DNA of 64,000 nucleotides from Tupaia tana (Eukaryota; Chordata; Mammalia; Scandentia; Tupaiidae), in assembly GCA_026018925.1 (NCBI GenBank), contig JAKSZU010000013.1, positions 78,109,791 through 78,173,790 of the forward strand, given 5' to 3'. Below, one piece after another: positions 45,525-56,344 of this stretch (its first letter is position 1; the number at the start of each line of letters is the position of its first letter). Below the pieces are notes generated by a model. That model saw only the letters and a program-made list of their open reading frames with translations, searched no databases and was not told the origin of the DNA. A program made the position numbers and the translations under genes.

Positions 45525-45875
45525 TACCAGGGTCCTTCCTGCTTTTGCCCTCTCAGTGTGGTACTCCTTGAGACTGTTTTAGTATGTATTCTATAACTGC
45601 CAATAACTCATTCTCCACTTTCCTACCATGTATTTCTTGCTCTTTGTAGTCTGTGTCTAGATCTTAAAAAATGTTAGTAAAAGCGAGAGGGTAAAGGGGA
45701 TTAATTCTCCTAAGATGTGTAAAGTATTGCATTTTATTTTTGTTTAATACAGCTCCTTTACTCTCCTTCCTGGGCCCTTTCCATGTGACTTCTGTTTCAT
45801 GAATAAAGATATAAAGGTATATAGGAGGTTGGATTATTGTTATTTTTCCCTTAACAATTTCTTTCCATTTGTCTT

Positions 45876-46135
45876 TTTTTTTTTTTTTTTTTTTTTTGCT
45901 ATAGGGTGCGTGCGCTCACCAGAAGGACAGAGAGAGACAGAGAGACAGAAAGTGAGAAATCACCCCCCGGGGGGATGGCCACACCGCAATCCCTTCTCCT
46001 CCATTCTCCTCTCGGGATCTTGGGCACGCACGCATATGCACCCGATGTGAGTTTAAGCCACTGGGTCTGGGATTCGAACCGCGGTTGACTACATGGGAGT
46101 CCAGCGACATAGCCATTACTCTAACTGCTGGTCCC
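45876..46135 (-). repeat. tRNA SINE, type A (young)
   Basis: TSD tccatttgtctt. Confidence 0.95.
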
Positions 46136-46308
46136 TCTCCATTTGTCTTATAACAAACTCCAGATGCTCCTGAAACCTGAATTCTACAACATTCAGTTTT
46201 GCCATTATTACTATTTTTTTAAAATTCTGTCTCTTGGGAATTTTATTGGGAAGTTGGATATGCTACTTAGGCTGCTAGTTAAAACCATTTTAACAAAGAG
46301 TTTACATC

Positions 46309-46317
<9 letters not shown>

Positions 46318-46351
<34 letters not shown>

Positions 46352-46585
46352 GCCGTAGGGCACATGCACTTCTTGGAGAGAGACAGAGAAAGAAACAGAG
46401 AGAAATCATTCCCTAAGGGGGAATGGCCACACTACAATCCCTTTTTCTCCACTCTCCTCTCGGAATTATGGGCATGCATGCAAACACATTTTGAGTGTCT
46501 TTCAGGCTGCCAGGTCCAGGACTGGAATCGCTTAATTGTCCATGTGGGATCCAGTGCCTTAACCTCCAAGCCACCTGCTAGCCCT
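46318..46585 (-). repeat. tRNA SINE, type A
   Basis: TSD acatcatcaatttt. 33-base poly(T). Confidence 0.93.
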
Positions 46586-46733
46586 ACATCATCAATTTTA
46601 ATCTATCTTATTTTATACTTTAAATCTGTCTTTTTTTCTTGCTTCAATCTTCATTAAATAAACATGTTTTTTCAATTCTACATTCATGTGAAATTGACAT
46701 TTTTTATAAGACTGTGAAAACAATCTAGATTTT

Positions 46734-46878
46734 TTTTCAGAATTATTTATTATTATTATTATTATTAATTTGACCAGTGAGAGAGAGAGTGAGAAAATAA
46801 GCCACCAGGTTCAGGACTTGAACCATGGTCAGTCATGTGGGAGTCCAGAGCCTTAACCACCACGTTACCTGCCAGCCT
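46734..46878 (-). repeat. tRNA SINE, type B, short
   Basis: (ATT)n tail. Reduced CT-rich part. Confidence 0.88.
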
Positions 46879-47157
46879 CCAGCTATTTCTACTATGTCCA
46901 CTTTATGTATAGATCAAACTGGCGAATTAAATGGGATGTGATAGCTATTACCACATTTTCTTCTTTCAAGTCTTTGGTTAGGTACCAATTTTTATGGTAT
47001 TGTGTGCTTTTTTGTTTATTTGTAGTGGTGAGGAGAGGCATCTCTAGAGTTTCTGTTTCATCCTCCTACCATAATGATCCTCACTCCATGGATCAGAAAA
47101 TCAATATGGGGTTTGAACCAGTTGCTAAATATGGTTATTTTACTTATACATTAAAGA

Positions 47158-47398
47158 ACTGGAGAGGGGATGGTGGTGCAGTGGTAAAGCTCGACTCCCT
47201 GCAAGTCTGACCCACATGAAAAGGTCCCGAGTTTGCATTTGGAGATCTCCCTTAGTATGCCAGACACAGCATGCTGTGATATGGGGCCAGCTGAGGCTGG
47301 AGTAGATCAGGGTGTCAAGACACCCTTGCAGTGTTGTCTCTCCCTGTTTCTCTTTCTCTTATGTGGGAAAAATGAATAAATAACCTTAAAAAAAAAAA
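47158..47398 (+). repeat. tRNA SINE, type C (older), best copy
   Basis: Head gatggtggtgcagtggtaaag, B box-like tcccgagtttgcatt, CT-rich end and aataaataacctt tail. Flanked by aaagaa-ctg. Confidence 0.7.
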
Positions 47399-47469
47399 AG
47401 TAAAGAAACTGAGAATAACCACAGGGTGAATCTGAGGATCTGCTTGGCTCACTGTGATTCGAGCTTCAT

Positions 47470-47704
47470 CTTTTTTTTTGAAGAGGTTTTTGCTATAGGG
47501 TGCGTGCGCTCACCAGAAAGAGAGAGACAGAAAGACATAAAGCAAGAAAACACCACCAACCCTTCTCCTCCATTCCCCTCTCAGGATCTTGGGCACACAT
47601 GCACACGTGCCTGGCATGCCTTTAAGCCGCTGGATCTGGGACTTGAACCATGGTCGACTACATGGGAGTCCAGTGACATAGCCATTATGCCAACTACTGT
47701 TCCC
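47470..47704 (-). repeat. tRNA SINE, type A, core palindrome deleted
   Basis: gcaagaaaacaccaccaaccc replaces the palindrome region. Confidence 0.9.
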
Positions 47705-47774
47705 CAAGTCCCATCTTAAACTGCTTGAGTTGTTACAGATAATCTCTAAGCCTTTTTTATTACCTTCATGCTTA

Positions 47775-47946
47775 TTTTTAAAAAAATAATTATTTAATTT
47801 TATTCATCATTATTATTTTTAAAATTGAACTAGAGAGAGAGAAAGAGAGAGGGAAAGTGAGAAAGCAAGCCATCAGTTCCAGGACTCGAACTGTAATCAG
47901 TCATATGGGAGTCCAGCACCTTAGCTGCTGTGCCACCTGCTGCTCC
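47775..47946 (-). repeat. tRNA SINE, type B
   Basis: Ends gccacctgctgctcc. Confidence 0.9.
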
Positions 47947-48117
47947 TCCCCATGATTATTTTAAAATATAGGTTGATCCATAACCTGAAATTTTGTAACC
48001 CAAAATGCCCCAGAACTTGAAATTTTGTGAGTGTCAACGTGATACCACAAGTGGAAAATTTCACATCTGACTTCATGTATGGGTTGGAGTCGATGTACTG
48101 CGATACAAAACATTGTA

Positions 48118-48371
48118 GGGCTGGCCCTACAGTTAAGTGCTGTGCATAGAGAGCCAGATCTTGTGTGAACAACTGTGGTTTGAATCACAGCCCAGCAGCT
48201 TGAAAAACATGCTAAGTATGTGAGTGTGTATGTGTGTGTGTGTGTGTGTGTGTGTATGCACCCAAAATCCTGATGGGGTGGAGAAACAGAGGAAAAAGGA
48301 TCAATACATGCCTAGGCCTCGTTTGTTGGTACTTTTTCTCTCTGACTTATTCTCTCTGGTAATAAAAAAAT
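48118..48371 (+). repeat. Old tRNA SINE, type A relative
   Basis: Diverged head, (TG)n at 48226-48255, cccaaaatcctgatggggtg core. Confidence 0.75.
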
Positions 48372-48514
48372 ACATTGTATAAAATTACCTTCATGTTATA
48401 TATATAAGGTGTGTATGAAACCTGAATGAATTTTGTGTTTTGACTTGCATATCATCGTCAGGATATCTCATTATGTAAATGAATATTTTCCAAAATCCCA
48501 AAAAATCTGCAATC

Positions 48515-48604
48515 TGTGGGGGTGATTTCTTGCTTTCTGTCTTTCTGGCAAGTGCACATGCCCTGTATTAAAAAACTCTCCCCTTAAAAAAAAAAAAAAA
48601 AAAG
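48515..48604 (+). repeat. Type A SINE 3' fragment
   Basis: From gggggtgatttcttgcttt to the A-tail. Head absent. Confidence 0.8.
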
Positions 48605-48952
48605 ACTTATTGGATTAAATACATGTATTCTTGTAGTTAAAATAACCTCTCTAGAATTATATTTTTTCTTCCAATGTTATATATTATTTTCATTCTTTTT
48701 TCCTCTTGCTCAGACTTGGTGAATAATGGACAATTTTACTGGTCTTTTCTAAAAACAGCTTTGGGTTGACTTTATTGATTGCTCATCTCTACTCCTGTTT
48801 TTAGCTTCCATTTAATTCATTTGTACTTCTATAAATTGCTTCTGTTTCTCTGGCTAGGTTTATTTTTTATCTTTTGCACTTATTTTTTTTTTGATAATTT
48901 GAAGCTCACAGAAAAGTTGCGAGAGTAATTGGTTAAGGAACTCCCATGTATT

Positions 48953-49221
48953 CTTTTTTTTTGGGGGAGGGGGGAGAGGTTTTTTTCTGTAGGGTGCGTG
49001 TGCTCACCAGAAAGAGAGAGAGAGACAGAGACAGAAAGCGAGAAATCAGCCCCCAGGGGGGATGGCCATGCCGCAATCCTTTCTCCTCCTTTCTGCTTTC
49101 GGGTCTTGGGCACGCATGCACACGTGCCCAGCGTGAGTTTAAACCACTGGGTCCGGGACTCGAACCGTGGTCGACTACATGGGAGTCAAGAGACATAGCC
49201 ATTATATTAACTGCTGGTCCC
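48953..49221 (-). repeat. tRNA SINE, type A
   Basis: First of two at the repeated flank cccatgtaytcttt. Confidence 0.93.
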
Positions 49222-49234
49222 CCATGTACTCTCT

Positions 49235-49488
49235 TTATTTTTCTTTTTCTGGAGAGGTTTTTTCTATAGGGCACGTGTGCTCGCCAGGCAGAGAGACAGA
49301 AAGTGAGAAATCACCCCCCGGGGGGATGGCCACGCTGCAGTCCCTTCTCCTCCATTGTCCTCTCGGGATCTTGGGCACACACGCACACGCACCTGGCGAG
49401 AGTTTTAAGCCACCGGGTCCGGGACTTGAACCTCTGTCGACTACGTGGGAGTCCAGCGACATAGCCATTACGCTAACTGCTGGTCCCC
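49235..49488 (-). repeat. tRNA SINE, type A (young)
   Basis: Second of two. The flank recurs again after 49489. Confidence 0.95.
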
Positions 49489-51002
49489 CCCCATGTACTC
49501 TTTATACAGATTCACCAATTGATTACATTTTTCTCTGTTTACTTTAGCGTTCTCTCTGAATTTTTAGAGTTATGCATATGTTTAGAACTACTCAGGTATA
49601 AATTGGGGGCATTTTGCTGAGTCATTTTGATTTTTCATCCAAAAATCTTTTTACTGGTTGGATTCCCACTCTTCTTGATTCAGGTTGCTTCTAGTGCTGC
49701 TTCCTCCTGAAGAAACATCCTAGTAAGCCTCACTTTTCCTCCTGTAGGCTGGCAGAGGTCAGTGGAGCAGTCAGCACACGAAACTGCCCTATACGCACGG
49801 TGATAGACTGGGTGATTTTATAGCATCTGGGCACTTCACATCCGTCAAGTAGGAATTGGGGCTCTGCACCAGGTGCTTCCTGTGTTTCCTCTTCTCTTTT
49901 GGAGAGACAAAAAAGATTCTTTGTTAAAAGGGACATGTTCTTGTGAAGATGTCATAAAAGATGCCAGAGCACCCAGTAACTTTTAATTACTTAAGTGTGT
50001 ATATTCTAAGAACAGTTCTCAAAATCAGGAAGTTTAACGGTAATGATACTGTAATCTAAGCCACAGTCCGTATTTAGATTTCATCAGTTGTTCAATAGGC
50101 CCCTTTTAAATTATTATTTTCTTTCCCTGTTTTAGGATAAGATATAGGATATGTATCACATTCAGTTGTTGTTTCTTTAATGTCATATAATTGGGAACAC
50201 TTATTAGCCCTATTTTGCGTTTCTTGACCTTGACATTTTAAAAGTAGGGGCTTGTGGTTTTGATGTTGTTATTGTTGATATTTTATTTATTTTGCAGAAT
50301 AGCTTTCAAGTTTGGTTTGTTTGATTAGACAAGTCCCAATTAGAATCTTGTTAGAAGTGCCTCAGAAGTGTTGATGTGGTCTCTGTGATAATATCAGGAA
50401 TCACCTGATGTGGTTTACAGTGATGTCTGCAAGGTTTCTCTACTCTATAAAGGCATTATTTCCCCCTGTAATTAATAAGTAACTTGGTTGGACTCATTCT
50501 GAGTTGCTGAAATATTTGTTCTTCATCAACTTCTTACTTTTGGATTTATTCTGTTAGTCTGTTGCTAGCTTGTGGTGTTGAAAAATTAATTTATTTCAGC
50601 TTTTATTTTCTAAAGTACTTATGATTATACATTTTTCTTTTAATATATCACTTAGACATATTGCCTGGGGGTTCTTACAGTAGGGTTTGGGGTAAAAGGA
50701 GACAGTAAGTAGGAGGATTGACTATCATAATCTACTACTAAGAAACTGACAATGAGAGTCTGAACAGTATTTTTAAAAGTGTCAAAGGTGCCAGAATCGC
50801 TCATTAATAAAGTGTTTCTAGTTATGCTCTGAAGAACAAAAAGATCCATTTTTAAATTATTGAGATTGACATAATTGTGACTATTAATAGTAAGTCATTG
50901 AAAATAAGAATTTAAGTTTTTTTTTTTTTTTAATGCATCAGGTACTTTGGGCTTAATAAATGTATAACTATCTCAGACCATGTTTTTACTATGCAATTTC
51001 AG

Positions 51003-51159
51003 GAGCAGCAGCAGTGGCATGGAAGAATCCCATTTCAAGCTGGTTTAGTGCTATGCTCCACTGTTTTGGTGGTGGAATATTATCCTGTATACTGCTTGCA
51101 GAACCTCCAGTGAGGTTTCTTGCAAACAACACTAATATATTACTGGCATCTTCAATCTG
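51003..51159 (+). CDS. TMEM38B: TMEM38B exon 2
   Basis: The acceptor tttcag (AG at 51001-51002) leads into 157 bases encoding (G)AAAVAWKNPISSWFSAMLH followed by CFGGGILSCILLAEPPVRF and LANNTNILLASSI(W), then the donor CTG|gtaagc (GT 51160-51161). Together with exon 1 the frame is continuous and carries residues 38-90, including the glycine-rich GGGILS stretch of a TRIC transmembrane helix. The exon leaves two bases over for exon 3, whose expected YITFFCPHDLV-type sequence was sought in the remaining 13 kb and not found. The 12-kb intron 1 and >12.8-kb intron 2 are filled mainly with repeats. Confidence 0.96.
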
Positions 51160-51324
51160 GTAAGCAGCCATTATGGTGAACTTTGAGACATTAAAAAGTT
51201 GTTCTGTAAGTTATTAGTGGAATGAAATTTCTTTCTATAAAAAAAATTCTGTGTTCTTGTAGAGTTACTGCATATACAAGGAAGGAACCCAAATAATGCC
51301 AAAGGTTTGAAATACTAAGCTTGG

Positions 51325-51512
51325 GGACCAGCAGGTGGCGTGGTGGTTAAGGCGCTGGACACTCTCACATGGTTGATCATGGTTTGAGTCCCAAACCTGG
51401 TGGCTTGCTTTCTCACTTCTCCTGCCCCCTCTCTCTGTGTCTCTCTATAGTCAAATTAAAATAAATTAATGGATAAATAAAATTAAATAAAATAATTCTT
51501 TACAAAAAATAG
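51325..51512 (+). repeat. tRNA SINE, type B
   Basis: TSD aaatactaagcttg. 165 bases after TMEM38B exon 2. Confidence 0.94.
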
Positions 51513-51524
51513 AAATACTAAGCT

Positions 51525-51669
51525 TGTTTCTTCTTTTTTTCCATGGGGTGTGTGCACTTGCCAGAGAGAGACAGAGACAGGGGAAGTGAGAAAGCTCCCT
51601 TGGGGGCATGACTATGCCACAATTCCTTCCTTTCCATTCTCCTCCTGGGATTGTGGGCACACAAATGTG

Positions 51670-51708
<39 letters not shown>

Positions 51709-52319
51709 TTGGAGAGGTTTTTGCTATAGGGCGCATGCGCTCGCCAGACAGACAGAGAGAGACAGAGAGACAGAAAGCGAGAAATCACCCCCCAGGGGGG
51801 ATGGCCACACTGCAATCCTTTCTCCATTCTCCTCTCGGGATCTTGGGCACTCACGCACACGCGCCCAGCGTGAGTTTAAGCCACCGAGTCCGGGACTCGA
51901 ACCGCGGTCGACTACGTGGGAGTCCAGCGACATAGCCATTACGCTAACTGCTGGTCCCACAAATGTGTGATTTTTAAGCTTCCGAGTCCAGGGCTTGAAC
52001 TATGAGGGAACCAGCAGTTAGCGTAATGGCTATGTCGCTAGACTCCCACGTAGTCGACCGCGGTTCACATCCCAGACCTGGTGGCTTAAAACTCACGCCG
52101 GGCACATGTGCGTGCGTGCCCAAGATCCCAAGAGAATGGAGGAGAAGGGATTGCGGTGTGACCATCCCCCCTGGGGGGTGATTTCTCGCTTTCTGTCTCT
52201 ATGTCTCTCTCTGTCTGTCTGGCGAGTGCACGCGCCCTAACCTCTCCAAAAAAAAAAAAAAAAAAGAACTATGGTAGGCCCTGTGGGAGTCTGGCACCTT
52301 AACCATTACGCCTGGCCCC
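51525..52319 (-). repeat. Three-layer SINE nest
   Basis: The outer old - SINE is split by a young - type A (about 51676-51957; duplication acaaatgtgtgattttt) and by a young + type A (about 52008-52264; duplication gaactatg). The outer head resumes as ggtaggccctgtgggag. Confidence 0.92.
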
Positions 52320-52349
52320 AAGTAACCATTATTTCTAATTTGTGCTTAT

Positions 52350-52533
52350 AGGGGCCAGCAGTGGCATGGTGGTTAAGGCACTGGACTCCCACATGACTGA
52401 CAGCAATTTGAATCCCAAATGTGCTGGCTTGCTTTCTCACTTTCCCCTTTTCTCTCTTTCTCTGGTGAATGTACATTAGCTATGAGAAAAAATTAATAAT
52501 AATAATAATAAAAGTAAATAAAAAATAATTTAA
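52350..52533 (+). repeat. tRNA SINE, type B
   Basis: TSD aatttgtgcttat. Confidence 0.92.
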
Positions 52534-52696
52534 GAATTTGTGCTTATCTTCCCTTTGGTTTTCTATGTAGTTTTAACATATATTTCTAAATAGTATAGGT
52601 TTTTGAGAGTTTTATAAATGAAATGGTTTATTTTCTGTGACTTGTTGGTTTTTTTCCTACCTCTGTTGCTGAGATTAATTCTATTTTAAATATATT

Positions 52697-52765
52697 TTTA
52701 AAAGATAAATTTTATTTATTATTATTATTTAAAATTTGCTAAAGGCACATGCACTTACCAGAGAG

Positions 52766-52809
<44 letters not shown>

Positions 52810-52921
52810 ACAGAAAGAGAGAGAGAGAGAGAGAAAGCAAGCAAGCCACCAGTCCAGGACTTGAACTACAGTCAGCCACGTGGGAGTTCAGTGCCTTAAC
52901 CATCATGCTTCCTGCTGGCCC
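52697..52921 (-). repeat. tRNA SINE, type B with type A 3' motif
   Basis: (CA)n at 52769-52806 and (GA)n have grown within the CT-rich part. Confidence 0.88.
52769..52806. repeat. (CA)n microsatellite inside a SINE
   Basis: About 19 units. Confidence 0.95.
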
Positions 52922-53127
52922 CAAGATTTATTCTTACTTTGCATAGTTTTAATGTATTCCTTATTCTTACTTTGCATGGTTATAATGATTCATTTTATTC
53001 ATCATATAATAGAATATGCCATAATTTATCAGTTTGTCTGTTGATAGGGAGTTGTTTCTAGTTTTTCCTGTTAAGACAATGTTTTGAAGAACATTCTTGA
53101 ATATATTTACTGGTGAATATGAGAAAG

Positions 53128-53377
53128 TTTTTTTTTTTTTTCTTTAAAGTTTTTGCCTTAGGGCACATGTGCTTGCTGGAAAGAAACAGAGAAAGAAGGA
53201 AATTGAGAAATCGTCTCCCAGGAGGAGTGGCCATGCTACAGTTCCTCCTTTTTCATTTTCTCTTGGAATTTTGGGCATGTGCATACATACACCCAGCATA
53301 ATTTTCAAGCTGCTGGGTCTGGCCAGTTGGTCATGTGGGAATCCAGTGCCATAACTACTAAGCCACCTGCTGGCCTC
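53128..53377 (-). repeat. tRNA SINE, type A
   Basis: Small deletion in the head (gtctggccagttggtcatg). Confidence 0.88.
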
Positions 53378-53439
53378 AAAATTCCTTTTTTATCTTTTTC
53401 TTCATATACCCAAGAGTATATTTATTGAGTTATAAAGTG

Positions 53440-53692
53440 ATTTATTTTTAAGAGAGATTTTTGCTGTAGGGTATGTACACTCTCTGGAGAGACAGAAAGT
53501 GAGAAGTCATCCCCACCCCCCACAGGGGAAGATGTCTATGCCTCAATCTCTTCTCCTCTATTCTCCTCAGGGGATTTTAGGCATGCACGCACATGCACCT
53601 GGTATGAGTTTTAAGCCACTGGGTCCAGGAATTGAACCGTGGTTGGCTACGTGAGAGTCCAGTAACGTAGCCATTACACTATCTGCTGGTTC
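53440..53692 (-). repeat. tRNA SINE, type A
   Basis: Short CT-rich part. Ends ctatctgctggttct. Confidence 0.88.
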
Positions 53693-53699
53693 TCCTCCA

Positions 53700-53908
53700 T
53701 CCCCCCCCCTTTTTTTTTTTAAATTTTCCAGAGAGTGCATGTACTTGCCAGAGAGAGAGAGAGAGGAGAGAAAGAAAGTGACAAAGCATCCCCTATGGGG
53801 CATGGTCACACTGCAATCCTTTCTTTGTTTTTCCCTCTATTCGGGATCTTGGTCATGCACACAGAAGTGCTCAGCATGTTTTTCAAGCTGCCAGGGACTT
53901 GAACTTTT
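53700..53908 (-). repeat. Old tRNA SINE, head truncated
   Basis: Core present, head stops at gccagggacttgaac. Confidence 0.75.
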
Positions 53909-53964
53909 CTATTGTTCCCTTTTTTTAGTGAGAGAGAGAACATGGAAGGAGAGAGAGAGAAGGG

Positions 53965-54233
53965 TATTTTTTTTTTTTTTTTTTTGAGAGGCTTTTGCTA
54001 TAGGGCGCGTGCACCTGCCAGACAGGCAGGGAGAGACAGAGAGACAGAAAGCGAGAAATCACCCCCGAGGGGGGATGGCCACTCCACAATCCCTTCTCCT
54101 CCATTCTCCTCTCAGGATCTTGGGCACACATGCACATGTGCCTGGCGTGAGTTTAAGCCACCGGGTCTGGGACTCGAACTGCGGTCGACTACAGAGGGTC
54201 CAGTAACATAGCCATTACGCCAACTGCGGGTCC
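53965..54233 (-). repeat. tRNA SINE, type A
   Basis: First of two at gagaggtat-type flanks. Confidence 0.92.
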
Positions 54234-54246
54234 CAAGAGAGGTATA

Positions 54247-54488
54247 TTTTGGAGAGGTTTTTGCTATAGGATGTGTACGCTCGCCAGAGAGACAGAGACA
54301 GAAAGCGAGAAATCACCCCCCAGGGGGGATGGCCATGCCACAATCCCTTCTCCTCCATTCTCCTCTCGGGATCTTGGGCACGCACGCACATGCGCCCGGC
54401 ATGAGTTTAAGCCACCGGGTCTGGGACTCGAACCGCAGTCGACTATGTGGGAGTCCAGCGACATAACCATTATGCTAACTGCTGGTCT
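54247..54488 (-). repeat. tRNA SINE, type A
   Basis: Second of two. Almost no poly(T). Confidence 0.92.
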
Positions 54489-54489
54489 C

Positions 54490-54590
54490 GAGAGAGGTAT
54501 TTTTGAGAGAGACTTGCTATGTTGTGATCCTCCTGCCTCAGCCTCCAATTACCTAGGACTATTGGAATATGGCTGATGCCTTGCCAGGAA
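54490..54590 (-). repeat. 7SL-derived (Alu-like) SINE relic
   Basis: gagacttgctatgttg and tgatcctcctgcctcagcct followed by ccaattacctaggactattgg read as reverse Alu/FLAM-type 7SL sequence with a short deletion. 7SL SINEs are confined to Euarchontoglires. The next 60 bases (catgcagcgtcagccattgt, cagtggtgcc) could be a fused type C tRNA head. Confidence 0.6.
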
Positions 54591-54649
54591 CTTAATCTGG
54601 GCCTCCCATGCAGCGTCAGCCATTGTACAGTGGTGCCTTTCTGCTTGGA

Positions 54650-54714
54650 CCAACATGGCATAGTTGGCCATGTGAGATCCAGTCACCTTAACCACCATGC
54701 CACTGGCCAGCCCA
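54650..54714 (-). repeat. tRNA SINE head fragment
   Basis: Only the head (catgtgagatccagtcacct to actggccagccc). Confidence 0.7.
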
Positions 54715-54754
54715 TAAAATGATTCTTAAACCCTATTAGAAAATGCCAGATTTG

Positions 54755-54996
54755 GCTAGCCCTTGGCCTAGTGGTTAAGATGACTGGATCCCACATGGCC
54801 AACTGTGCAGACTGAGTTCTTGATCTTACAGCTTGAGAATCAGATGGGGAGCGTGAACACATAGGCCCAAAATTCTAAAAGGAGGGAGAAATGGAGGAGA
54901 AAGAATTATGACGTGATCATAACCTATCAGATGTGCTTTTCCTCCTCCCACCTGTAGCACATGTGCCTTTTAGCAAATTAAAAGCAAAAAGAAAAT
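54755..54996 (+). repeat. Old tRNA SINE, type A relative
   Basis: Head ggcctagtggttaagatgac. Degraded CT-rich part. Confidence 0.8.
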
Positions 54997-55095
54997 ACTA
55001 TTGATAAATCTTTCCCCAAAGTAGTTATACTAATTTACATTTCTATTGCACTGTACTCAACCTAAGACATGGACTTTATCAGTGACTTACATATA

Positions 55096-55428
55096 CAGTA
55101 GTCCCCTTCCTTACCCATGGAGGATACATTCTAAGGCCCCCAGTGAATGTCTGAAATTGCAGATAACCTGAAACCACTGATAACTGAAATAGCTACTAAG
55201 TGACTAACTGGTGGGTAATGGAGACAGTGTGGAATGCTGGGTAAAGGGAAGATTCATGTCCTGGGCAGGACAAAACAATGTGGTATGAGATTTGTATCAC
55301 TCTACTCAGAGTGATGCACAATTTAAAATTAATTGTTTATTTTTAGAATTTTCCATTTAATATTTTTAAACTTTGGTTTACCAGAAATAACTCAAACTGT
55401 GGAAAGTGAAATCACAGATAAGGGGGGG

Positions 55429-55465
<37 letters not shown>

Positions 55466-55595
55466 TAGTTTTTTGCTGTAGGGCTCATGTGCTAGCCAGA
55501 GGAAAACAGTATCAGTAAGAAGGAAATCACTTCCCCAGGGTGTATGGCCAAGCATCAATCTTCTTTCCTCCACTCTCCTCCTGGGACTTTGGCAT

Positions 55596-55630
<35 letters not shown>

Positions 55631-55731
55631 CCCAGAGTGATTTTCAGACTGCCAGGTCTGGAACACCAATGATAGTTGAGAGTTCAGCGTGCCACCATGC
55701 CACCTGCTTGGCCCCCGGGGGAGAACTTCTG
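55096..55731 (-). mobile_element. Second Tigger-type DNA transposon relic, terminus split by a SINE
   Basis: The left terminus cagtagtccccttccttacc starts after TA at 55094-55095. The right part (gtggaaagtgaaatcacag, then ataaggggggg at 55419-55429) is its inverted partner, interrupted by the SINE at 55432-55715 and resuming as gggggagaacttctg. Only about 350 bp of transposon sequence remains, with no transposase. Confidence 0.7.
55432..55715 (-). repeat. tRNA SINE, type A (in Tigger terminus)
   Basis: 32-base poly(T). (CA)n at 55600-55628. Inserted in the G-run of the transposon terminus. Confidence 0.9.
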
Positions 55732-55934
55732 TATTCGTATATGCCATATCTCATGTTTTTCCTAGTTTTCCACAGATAATCGCTGACCCAGGGTTTGTAT
55801 TTATCTTACCTTTAAAAAAATTGTGTCTTATATATGAATAAACAATGGATTTTTAGTTTTATTTGTTTTGGTCCCTATTTAAAAATGGGAGTATCATCAT
55901 TGTTTATACTGATAATTTTCTGGGACTTGCTTTT

Positions 55935-56170
55935 TTTCTGTGATAGAAGAGCACATGCGTATGTATGAGAAACACACACAAACACATATTTAGAGAGAAA
56001 ACACCCTTAATAGGTGTTGTCACACTGCAGTCCCCTTTCCCCAGCCCTTCAGATTCTGGGTGTCTGCAGCACGCCCAGCATAGTTTTTAGGCTGACTCAA
56101 GGTACAAACCAGGATCATTACATGGCTTCTAGCACTCTGTGGCTAGCATTATCCCTGCACAACAGAGGCT

Positions 56171-56204
<34 letters not shown>
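55935..56204 (-). repeat. Old tRNA SINE relative
   Basis: Weak copy with gcacgcccagcatagtttt core, followed by a 30-base T run of another origin (56174-56203). Confidence 0.55.
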
Positions 56205-56206
<2 letters not shown>

Positions 56207-56344
56207 CAACATTATGTTATTAAGATTCATTTTTGTTTGTATATATAGCTTTTTTCTGCTCCTATGTAAGTCATTAATATCTATATTTTAAGTTTTCTTT
56301 TGTTGATCTTTTTTCTTAGCTGTAATTGTTTTGTTAGGTATTAC

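Larger units (their letters stand above)
41630..50560 (-). mobile_element. Old L1 sequence (antisense) filling TMEM38B intron 1, riddled with SINEs
   Basis: From left to right the + strand carries antisense L1 3' sequence (cttttgcccattttttctat, 41790), then ORF2-like pieces (gttgagtagtggtggtgagc, 43249; gagtatcagggttaagctgt, 44106; agctttgggttgactttatt, 48760), and further old L1-like sequence (cagattcaccaattgattac, 49509; ttaataagtaacttggttgg, 50473). SINEs separate the pieces. It may be one long copy plus a second. No frame survives. Confidence 0.6.
52550..55075 (-). mobile_element. Old L1 3' region (antisense), broken up by SINEs
   Basis: Motifs tatcagtttgtctgttgata (53026), gaagaacattcttgaatata (53087), cttcatatacccaagagtat (53400) and aatttacatttctattgcac (55034) occur in the order of antisense L1 3' sequence. 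Confidence 0.55.
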
